A stretch of 16,204 nucleotides of DNA from an uncultured Oscillibacter sp. Its GTDB lineage: Bacteria > Bacillota > Clostridia > Oscillospirales > Oscillospiraceae. The DNA lies in contig CAMNAE010000007.1 in assembly GCA_946530565.1 (NCBI GenBank), positions 1 through 16,204 on the forward strand. Direction: 5' to 3'. Positions 10,404 through 15,504 of the stretch are shown here, one piece after another. The translations under genes were made by a program, and so were the position numbers. Below the pieces are notes generated by a model. That model ran no database searches. It saw only the letters and a program-made list of their open reading frames with translations, and was not told the DNA's origin. Each line of letters opens with the position of its first letter. The stretch's first letter is position 1.

Positions 10404-11171
10404 CTATTTGCCGAAGAACAGGCGCTTTGCGTTGGCCTCGGTCAGTGCGCAGACCTCTGCGACGCTGAGGCCCTTCCACTCGGCAACTTTTGCCGCGATG
10501 TAGGGCAGGTTCCGGGAATCGTTGCGTTTGCCCCGGAAGGGCACGGGCGAGAGATAGGGGGAGTCGGTCTCGAGCAGGATGCGCTCGTTCGGGATCGCCG
10601 CGATGACCTCGGGCGCGCGCCTGGCATTTTTATAGGTGATCGGGCCGTCGAAGCCGAGGTACCAGCCGCCCTTCACGAGCTCCTCCGCCATCTCGGGCGA
10701 GCCGGAGTAGCAGTGGAAGACGCCCCGGACCTGCGGGAACTCCTTCACGATCGCGAGGCAGTCGCCGTGGGCCTCCCGGTCGTGGACGATGACCGGCAGA
10801 TCGAGCCGCTGCGCAAGCGCGAGCTGACGGCGAAAGATCTCCTGCTGAAAGTCCCGCGGCGGATTTTCGGCCCAGTAGTAGTCAAGGCCGATCTCGCCGA
10901 TCGCGACGGCTTTCGGCGCGGCGCACAGGGCCTCGATCGCCGCGAAGTCGGCGTCGCCGCAGCCCTCGCAGTCCTCGGGATGGATGCCGACGGCGGCGAA
11001 AACGTGGTCAAAGCGCGCGGCGAGGGCGAGCGCGGCCTCGGACGAGGGGACGTCGACGCCCGGCACGATGACCGCGGAAATACCCTGATTCGGGAAGGCG
11101 GCGAGAAGCGCCTCGCGGTCTCTTTCAAACGCCCGGTCGGTGTAGTGGGCGTGCGTCTCGAAATACGGCAT
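10404..11171 (-). CDS. tatD: TatD-family metal-dependent hydrolase (DNase)
   Basis: The 255-residue product is a TatD-family TIM-barrel metalloenzyme. Members act as 3'-5' exonucleases or DNases and some have been tied to D-aminoacyl-tRNA hydrolysis. Metal ligands are all visible: HAH (H7, H9), GEIGLDYYW (E93), VIVHDREAH (H130), VFHCYSG (H153) and ETDSPYL (D203). The PFRGKRND segment after it is also typical. The frame opens ten codons further upstream, but the start is ATG at 11171, five bases after AAAGGAG (plus 11177-11183), and MPYFETHAHYTD is the expected N-terminus. It converges with udp and follows rpsT on the same strand, past the rpsT terminator. No separate promoter was convincing, so readthrough from rpsT may contribute. 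Confidence 0.93.
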   Translation of the reverse strand: MPYFETHAHYTDRAFERDREALLAAFPNQGISAVIVPGVDVPSSEAALALAARFDHVFAAVGIHPEDCEGCGDADFAAIEALCAAPKAVAIGEIGLDYYWAENPPRDFQQEIFRRQLALAQRLDLPVIVHDREAHGDCLAIVKEFPQVRGVFHCYSGSPEMAEELVKGGWYLGFDGPITYKNARRAPEVIAAIPNERILLETDSPYLSPVPFRGKRNDSRNLPYIAAKVAEWKGLSVAEVCALTEANAKRLFFGK

Positions 11172-11211
11172 GGCGGCTCCTTTCAAAAAGCAAACGAGCA
11201 TTCACTATGAA

Positions 11212-11240
11212 AAAAAGACATCCGGAGCGGATGTCTTTTT
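11212..11240 (-). terminator. Intrinsic terminator of rpsT
   Basis: A perfect 13-base inverted repeat (11212-11224 and 11228-11240) has a 3-base loop GAG. On the minus strand the GC part of the stem runs into seven T residues (complement of A 11210-11216), giving a canonical rho-independent terminator. It starts 20 bases after the rpsT stop and lies 40 bases before the tatD start. Confidence 0.9.
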
Positions 11241-11260
11241 ATCTCTCAACAAAAAGCGGA

Positions 11261-11521
11261 TCAGACCTTGTTGAGCTTCAGCGTCATGGCGCTCTTCTTG
11301 TGCGCGGCATTGTTCTTGTGCAGAATGCCCTTGCTGACAGCCTGATCGACCTTCTTCACGGCAACCTTGTACGCGCCATCGGCCTCGGTGCGATTGCCTT
11401 CTGCGGCAGCCGCCTCGAACTTCTTGATGGCGGTCTTCAGGTCGGACTTCGCAGCCTTGTTGCGGGCGTTTCTCTCGGCGGAGACCAGAACGCGCTTCTT
11501 GGCAGACTTGATATTCGGCAA
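11261..11521 (-). CDS. rpsT: 30S ribosomal protein S20
   Basis: S20 binds 16S rRNA early in assembly of the small subunit. The 86-residue basic product begins (M)PNIKSAKKRVLVSAERNARNKAAKSDLK and contains AVKKVDQAVSKGILHKNNAAHKKS, both hallmarks of S20. The start codon is TTG (plus 11519-11521): no ATG or GTG is near the conserved N-terminus, while a perfect AAAGGAGG (plus 11530-11537) lies eight bases before the TTG. An in-frame ATG farther upstream would add 33 residues foreign to S20 and overlap the promoter, so it is rejected. The gene has its own promoter and terminator and reads as monocistronic. Lysine- and alanine-rich composition and length agree with bacterial S20. Confidence 0.97.
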   Translation of the reverse strand: MPNIKSAKKRVLVSAERNARNKAAKSDLKTAIKKFEAAAAEGNRTEADGAYKVAVKKVDQAVSKGILHKNNAAHKKSAMTLKLNKV

Positions 11522-11552
11522 ACCAAACACCTCCTTTGGCTCATTGATCGTG

Positions 11553-11568
11553 CAGAGCAGACGCTCTG
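11553..11568 (-). other. Small hairpin in the rpsT leader
   Basis: CAGAGC (11553-11558) and GCTCTG (11563-11568) form a perfect 6-base-pair stem with a 4-base loop. It lies in the roughly 52-base untranslated leader between the predicted start of transcription near 11573 and the rpsT TTG, about 16 bases upstream of the ribosome binding site. It may be a structural element of the leader; function is unknown and chance is possible. Confidence 0.4.
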
Positions 11569-11579
11569 TGCAGAAATGT

Positions 11580-11608
11580 ATTCTATCAGCATTTTTCGCA
11601 AAACGCAA
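11580..11608 (-). promoter_or_regulatory. Sigma-A promoter of rpsT
   Basis: On the minus strand the -35 box TTGCGT (plus 11603-11608) is separated by exactly 17 bases from the -10 box TAGAAT (plus 11580-11585), which is preceded by TGA to give an extended -10. A-rich sequence lies just upstream of the -35. This predicts transcription starting near 11573. Confidence 0.75.
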
Positions 11609-11709
11609 GCTTTTTTTCAAGAAATCCGGCTGAAATTTCCCATCTTTTTCTGCCGGCGGTCAATTTCGGGGGAATATCCGTGTATTTTGCCGTCTGCAGG
11701 CGCGAGGCG

Positions 11710-11928
11710 TCATATCCGCCCGCGCAGAATGAGACAGATGATCCCCAAAACGGCGCCGATGCCGGAGCAGACGAAGCTCGTGACGGCCTGACGCATGAGC
11801 CGCGGGAGCAGGCCCGGCCCTCCGTCCAGCACATGATAGTAGCCGTAGAGGAAGAGCGCCCCGGCCAAAAGCGCCAAAGCGGCGGCGAGAAACAAAAGGA
11901 TTGCGGTGATCAGAAGCACTCTGCGCAT
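11710..11928 (-). CDS. Small two-helix membrane protein, unknown function
   Basis: This 72-residue protein is not recognised as a named family. Two hydrophobic segments are visible, about residues 4-29 and 48-69, joined by a short loop YYHVLDGGPGLLPRLMRQ, with arginines at both ends (MRR..., ...RGRI). That suggests both termini on the cytoplasmic side of the membrane. The ATG at 11928 has GGGGAGG seven bases upstream and sits about 27 bases below a strong promoter, which supports it as a real gene. The frame is open further upstream, but that part crosses the promoter. It is transcribed divergently from the HIRAN gene and lies upstream of rpsT on the same strand. No clear terminator was seen after it. 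Confidence 0.7.
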   Translation of the reverse strand: MRRVLLITAILLFLAAALALLAGALFLYGYYHVLDGGPGLLPRLMRQAVTSFVCSGIGAVLGIICLILRGRI

Positions 11929-11961
11929 GGAAAAACCTCCCCTTTTTGCCTGTTTAAGGCC

Positions 11962-11990
11962 AGTATACATGCCGCCGGGGGAAATGGCAA
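11962..11990 (-). promoter_or_regulatory. Sigma-A promoter of the small membrane protein gene
   Basis: Minus-strand -35 TTGCCA (plus 11985-11990), 17-base spacer, and -10 TATACT (plus 11962-11967). The predicted transcription start near 11955 gives a short leader of about 27 bases containing the GGGGAGG ribosome binding site. Confidence 0.75.
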
Positions 11991-12115
11991 GGGGCGCAAG
12001 CGGATCATTTTGCGGCCGAAAACGGGCAGGCTCGGAAATGGTCTGCGAACAAGACCGGATTATGGGACAGGAGCACCTGTATCCTGAAAGCATCCAAAGA
12101 AAAGGAGGGTCTTCC

Positions 12116-12544
12116 ATGAAGCAGATCTATTTCACCATCGCGGGGACCAGACACCATTTCGGCCAGGACTTCATCGAGCCGGGCATGCCCGTCCGCCTCG
12201 TCAAGGAGCCGGACAACGCGGTCGATACCGAGGCGATCCGAGTCGAGATGGAGGGCCTCGGCCTCGTCGGCTATGTGGCGAACAGCCCTTACACCGTGCT
12301 CGGCGAGAGCTACAGTGCCGGCCGTCTCTACGACAAGATCGGGGACCGGGCCGCGGGCTCAGTCCGCTACGTGCTCGAAAAGGGCGTGCTCTGCACCCTC
12401 ACCGCGCGTCAGCTCCCGCCGCCGGAGGAAGAGGGGGAGGACGAGTCAGAGGCTGAGGCCGAAGATGACGTCGAGCTGCCCTTCGATCTTACGCCGGACA
12501 CAGCGGATCCGGAAGATGGTGAGGAAGGGGAGCTCTCCTTCTGA
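12116..12544 (+). CDS. Standalone HIRAN-domain protein with acidic C-terminal tail
   Basis: Residues about 3-95 resemble a HIRAN domain, the OB-like fold named from HIP116/Rad5 that in human HLTF binds single-stranded 3' DNA ends. The telling part is VRLVKEPDNAVDTEAIRVEMEGLGLVGYV (26-54), matching the family pattern of L.REPDN..D..AI.V....G..VGY. The remaining third (about 101-142) is very rich in Asp/Glu, contains DDVELPFDL (117-125) and ends EGELSF. Total length is 142 residues. The start ATG follows GGAGG (12104-12108) by seven bases; upstream in-frame ATGs are shadows. It diverges from the small membrane gene and converges on the Gx-type gene. Cellular role is unknown; DNA binding is inferred from the domain. 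No convincing promoter was found in the 125 bases upstream. Confidence 0.8.
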   Translation: MKQIYFTIAGTRHHFGQDFIEPGMPVRLVKEPDNAVDTEAIRVEMEGLGLVGYVANSPYTVLGESYSAGRLYDKIGDRAAGSVRYVLEKGVLCTLTARQLPPPEEEGEDESEAEAEDDVELPFDLTPDTADPEDGEEGELSF

Positions 12545-12572
12545 AGTGGCCGTTTATCCCGGGCAGAACAGA

Positions 12573-12613
12573 GCCCGTGCTGCGCCTTCGTGACGAAAAG
12601 GCGCAGCACGGGC
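12573..12613. terminator. Long GC-rich hairpin between convergent genes, probable terminator
   Basis: A perfect 16-base inverted repeat (12573-12588 and 12598-12613) with a 9-base loop lies 28 bases after the HIRAN stop and 25 bases before the end of the convergent Gx-type gene. Position fits a bidirectional terminator. Neither side has a proper T-run, unlike the other two terminators in the window, so it may act weakly, need another factor, or have another role. Confidence 0.55.
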
Positions 12614-12637
12614 GGACTTGCGGCCATGACAGGTGTT

Positions 12638-13138
12638 TTAGCTGCTTCCGCTCTTTGCGAGCCTTGCGTGCAGGTACTGCGCGGCAAGGCCGGTGAAGGC
12701 GCCGGTCACGATGCCCGAGAGCAGCAGCAGCGGGCAGTAGTACCAGACGGCGAGGCTCTTCAAAACCAACGTCGCGGCGATCAGCTGGCCTGTGTTGTGC
12801 GCCATCGCACCGAAGATGCCGGCGATGAAGATCTGCCTGGCAGTGAGCACGCGGCGCAGAAGAAGCGTCACAAGAAAGCACAGAAGGCCGCCTGCGAGCG
12901 AGTAGATCAGGGCCATGAGCTGCCCCGCGAAGACCGCGCCGAGCAAAATGCGCCCGAGCAGGATCATCAGCGCGTCCAGGGGGCCGAGCGTGAAGAGCGC
13001 CCAGACCGTTACGATGTTCGCAAGACCGAGCTTCATGCCGGGGACCGGCGCGAGCGCCGGGAGCTGCGCCTCTACCATAAAGATCGTAAGGGCGATCGCG
13101 GTCAAAAGCGCGTCGCGCGTGATGCGTTTCGTCGTCAT
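12638..13138 (-). CDS. Gx transporter family membrane protein (Hpre_diP_synt_I family)
   Basis: The 166-residue, strongly hydrophobic product shows the family pattern: PGMKLGLANIVTVWALFTLGPLDALMILLGRILLGAVFAG near 33-71, ECF-S-like in layout, then AGIFGAMAHNTGQLIAA near 106-122. About five membrane helices are visible. The family is often labelled heptaprenyl diphosphate synthase component I, but it has the look of a membrane transporter or substrate-binding subunit; its substrate is not known. The ATG at 13138 lies 4 bases after the NusG_II stop, with a GGGGTGAG-like site inside the end of that gene, so it is the last gene of the apbE operon. A link to membrane quinone or flavin redox chemistry is inferred from the neighbours. 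Confidence 0.82.
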   Translation of the reverse strand: MTTKRITRDALLTAIALTIFMVEAQLPALAPVPGMKLGLANIVTVWALFTLGPLDALMILLGRILLGAVFAGQLMALIYSLAGGLLCFLVTLLLRRVLTARQIFIAGIFGAMAHNTGQLIAATLVLKSLAVWYYCPLLLLSGIVTGAFTGLAAQYLHARLAKSGSS

Positions 13139-13142
13139 GCTC

Positions 13143-13529
13143 TCACCCCACCACCGCGTCCGGCGCGTCGGCGCCCGGGGCGGCGCTTTTGTCTTCCAGC
13201 CGGATCACGAGCTTTGCCGGGAGGCACACGATCGGCCGCGTGCCGCCGGAGACCCAGCCCTCGTGCACGCAGACCTGATCCGGACAGTTCGCGCGCGCAA
13301 CGCAGATGCGTCCCGGCTCGACGGAGACCACGTTCTCGTGGCCGTTTTTGTCGGTCACGGTGAAGGTCTCCGGCGCGGCGACTTTCGATAAATCGACCGA
13401 GCGTATGCACGTGCCGTCCTGATAGATGTTCGCGATGACCCCGGCGCTTCGCAGGCGCAGAACGATCAGCGCGCCGAGGCAGGCAAGCGCGATCAGCGCG
13501 ATGACGGCGAGAAAGTGCTTAGTCTTCAT
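13143..13529 (-). CDS. NusG domain II-containing extracytoplasmic protein
   Basis: The 128-residue product has one N-terminal membrane anchor (about 7-25) followed by a domain resembling NusG domain II, an insert found in some NusG proteins but here standalone and predicted to face outside. Conserved features are C82 and C87 in ANCPDQVCVHEGW and C102 in PIVCLPAKLVIRL, the hallmark of the family. The Cys pattern could support a redox or metal function, but none is established here. The ATG at 13529 lies 11 bases inside the end of apbE and is served by AGGTGA within apbE, so translation is coupled. The same three-gene neighbourhood (ApbE, NusG_II, Gx) is a known association in Firmicutes. Confidence 0.85.
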   Translation of the reverse strand: MKTKHFLAVIALIALACLGALIVLRLRSAGVIANIYQDGTCIRSVDLSKVAAPETFTVTDKNGHENVVSVEPGRICVARANCPDQVCVHEGWVSGGTRPIVCLPAKLVIRLEDKSAAPGADAPDAVVG

Positions 13530-14583
13530 AGGCGATCACCTCGAGCGGGGCGTCCTCCCAGCTGCCGTAGGGGGCAAAGGCGTCTTTGAGCCCCTCGGAG
13601 ACATAGAGCGTCCCGTCGTCACCGATCAGAACGAACTCAAAATCCCGCTTTTCGCGCCAGAGTGCGACAGAGTCTTCGAGCCCCTTGACGAAAAGCGCCG
13701 TGCTCAGCGCGTCGCCGGTCAGTGCGTCCTCGGTCACGACGGTCGCCGAGAGGAGCCCGCTCTTTGCTGGATGCCCGGTCTCGGGGTCCAGAATGTGCCA
13801 GTAGATCTCGCCGTTTTCCTCGAAAAAGCGCTCATAGCCGCCAGAGGTGTTGACGGCGGCCTCGCCGAGCGACAGCACGCCGGCGTAGCCCTCTTCAAAG
13901 GGCGCCTGCACGGCCACGCGCCAGGGCGTGCCGTCGGGCTTGGCGCCGATCGTGCGGATCGTGCTGCTGCCCATGCCGAGCAGCGCCGCGGGCACGCCGC
14001 GCGCCTTGAGCGCCGCCGCGCACAGGTCCGCGGCGTAGCCCTTCGCGACCGCGCCGAGGTCGATCTCGGCGCCCGGCGGGAGCCTTGCGGTCTTCGCCGC
14101 GGCGTCGAGCGTGACGGCGCTATCGTCGACCTGCGGCAAAAGCGCGGCGAGCTCCGCGTCGGTCGGCACATGGTATTCGCTCGTCGTAAAGCCCCAGGCG
14201 CGCAGCACGGGATAGACCGTGAGCTCGAGCGCGGGCCCGAAGCGCTCTGAGAGCGCGAGCGCGCCGGAGAGCAGCGTGAACGTATCGTCGCTTAACAAGA
14301 CCGGCGCGCCGGAAGCGTGGTTCAGCGCGTAGATCTCGCTTTCTTCATTCGTCACCGAGAGCGCGGCGTCAAGCGTTGTGATCGTCGCCTCGGCGTCATC
14401 CAGCGCTTTTTCCCCCTGATCGCTCCAGACGCGCAGATCCATAAACGTGTCCATCGCGAATACGGTCCGCGTTGCGGGTTCGTCGGCGGAGCCCGGCTGT
14501 GTGTCGGAGGAGGGCGCGGCAGCGCCGCCGCAGCCGGTCAAAAGCAGCGCCCAAAGCGTGATGAGAGCCAGAACGCGCTTCAC
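13519..14583 (-). CDS. apbE: ApbE-family FAD:protein FMN transferase, lipoprotein
   Basis: ApbE enzymes attach FMN from FAD to a Thr/Ser of target proteins outside the cytoplasm. The 354-residue product starts with a lipoprotein signal peptide ending in lipobox LTGC (C18 as the lipidated residue) and a Ser/Pro/Asp-rich linker. Family motifs follow: FAMDTFMDL (42-50), ELTVYPVLRAWGF (120-132), EIDLGAVAKGYAAD (173-186), NTSGGYERFF (245-254), YWHILDPETGHPA (261-273) and the metal/flavin motif TGDALSTALFVKG (289-301; D291, T295). The segment usually reading LGGN is GMGSST here (203-208). The start codon is GTG at 14583, preceded by AGGGGG. No FMN-accepting protein is in the window, so its target is unknown. 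Confidence 0.93.
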   Translation of the reverse strand: MKRVLALITLWALLLTGCGGAAAPSSDTQPGSADEPATRTVFAMDTFMDLRVWSDQGEKALDDAEATITTLDAALSVTNEESEIYALNHASGAPVLLSDDTFTLLSGALALSERFGPALELTVYPVLRAWGFTTSEYHVPTDAELAALLPQVDDSAVTLDAAAKTARLPPGAEIDLGAVAKGYAADLCAAALKARGVPAALLGMGSSTIRTIGAKPDGTPWRVAVQAPFEEGYAGVLSLGEAAVNTSGGYERFFEENGEIYWHILDPETGHPAKSGLLSATVVTEDALTGDALSTALFVKGLEDSVALWREKRDFEFVLIGDDGTLYVSEGLKDAFAPYGSWEDAPLEVIAYED

Positions 14584-14614
14584 GAGCGGCGCCCCCTTTC
14601 TGTCTGTATGGCGG

Positions 14615-14628
14615 TTAGTAACAACTAA
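14615..14628. promoter_or_regulatory. Candidate operator at the apbE transcription start
   Basis: TTAGT (14615-14619), spacer AACA, and ACTAA (14624-14628) form a perfect 5+5 inverted repeat. It lies just downstream of the apbE -10 box and covers the predicted start site near 14625, the usual place for a repressor to block transcription. The AT-rich half-sites stand out from the GC-rich surroundings. Regulator unknown. Confidence 0.5.
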
Positions 14629-14631
14629 TTT

Positions 14632-14660
14632 AGAATAACAGACTTTCGCCGATCTGTCAA
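14632..14660 (-). promoter_or_regulatory. Strong sigma-A promoter of the apbE operon
   Basis: On the minus strand a perfect -35 TTGACA (plus 14655-14660) stands 17 bases from -10 TATTCT (plus 14632-14637), with TGT before it as an extended -10. The -35 box begins 2 bases after the stop of the upstream DUF554 gene, leaving no room for a terminator between them. Confidence 0.85.
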
Positions 14661-14662
14661 TG

Positions 14663-15385
14663 TCAGCCGAGCAGCAGTGCCCAGGCGACCGCGAGGATCA
14701 GCGCCGGCAGCTGGTTGCCGACCTTGAAGCGCTTGCCGAAGCACAGGTTGATGCCCACGCAGAAGATCATGACCGACCCGACGAAGGAGAGGTTGCTGAG
14801 CGCGGCCGGAGTGATGAGCGGGCTGATGAAGCGCGAGAGCAGCGTGACGCCGCCCTGCAGCAAGCCGACCGGGATCGCCGAGAACGCGCAGCCCTTGCCC
14901 ATCGAGGCGGCCATGACGATGATGATGATGAAGTCGAGCGTGGACTTGGCGAAGAGCACGCTGTGGTCGGCGAGGAGCCCGTCCTGAATGGAGCCGACGA
15001 TCGCCATCGCGCCGACACAGACGGTCAGCGACGCGGTGACGAAGGCGTGGACGAAGCCGCCGTCGTTTGCGTTGCCGCTCTTTTGCTTGAGCCACTCGCC
15101 GAAGCGCTCGATGTTGTCTTCGATCTTCAAAAGCTCGCCGGCGAGCGTGCCGAGGATCAGACAGCCGATGAGCATCATGCTCCCCTCGGCCGAGAGCGTC
15201 CCGCCCTCGGAAAGACGCAGCATCTGCGCCATCGCACCGCCCGCGCCGATGAAGATCGTGCAAAGGCCGCAGGTCATGATGCAGCTCGTCTGAAAACGCT
15301 CCGGCAGAAAGCGCCCGAAGAGCACGCCGATGATGCCGCCCGCAATGATCGCGGCGCAATTGACAATAGTACCCAGCCCGGGCAT
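14663..15385 (-). CDS. DUF554 family membrane protein (YdfK/YqgA-like)
   Basis: The 240-residue product is a polytopic membrane protein with about seven hydrophobic segments. It opens with GTIVNCAAIIAGGIIGVLFGRFLPER (5-30), the N-terminus typical of DUF554, then IFIGAGGAMAQML, GEWLKQKSG and SLTVCVGAMAIVGSIQDGL (119-137), and closes with a glycine-rich SFVGSVMIFCVGINLCFG region (200-217). The family, called YdfK in Bacillus and YqgA in E. coli, has no firmly established function; transport is suspected. The ATG at 15385 has GGAGG seven bases before it. It is on the same strand as apbE and ends against its promoter, so its transcript may read into that operon, but no functional link is shown. 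Confidence 0.9.
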   Translation of the reverse strand: MPGLGTIVNCAAIIAGGIIGVLFGRFLPERFQTSCIMTCGLCTIFIGAGGAMAQMLRLSEGGTLSAEGSMMLIGCLILGTLAGELLKIEDNIERFGEWLKQKSGNANDGGFVHAFVTASLTVCVGAMAIVGSIQDGLLADHSVLFAKSTLDFIIIIVMAASMGKGCAFSAIPVGLLQGGVTLLSRFISPLITPAALSNLSFVGSVMIFCVGINLCFGKRFKVGNQLPALILAVAWALLLG

Positions 15386-15424
15386 AGAACCGCCTCCAGA
15401 AAAGACTCAAAAAAACTGAAAGCG

Positions 15425-15430
15425 ATTATA
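15425..15430 (-). promoter_or_regulatory. -10 box of the DUF554 gene promoter
   Basis: A perfect TATAAT on the minus strand (plus 15425-15430) lies about 40 bases upstream of the DUF554 start codon. The best -35 at 17 bases is TTTCCT, a weak match. The spacer contains a short GC palindrome, ACCCG-GCC-CGGGT, which might be a binding site or chance. The rest of the gap up to the metY stop holds no gene and no clear terminator. Confidence 0.6.
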
Positions 15431-15504
15431 CACCCGGGCCGGGTAAAAGGAAAGAGAAACAAGAGGTGCAATCTGACGGTTTTTGCGCCGAAAGGCTGCG
15501 GTTT

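Noticed and set aside
11522..11620. ATG-started longer S20
   Set aside because: It would place the start upstream of the predicted promoter and add 33 residues not found in S20.
11991..12100. Promoter for the HIRAN gene
   Set aside because: TATCCT at 12080 and TTGCGG at 12010 were tried, but no pair had acceptable spacing and match, so no promoter is claimed.
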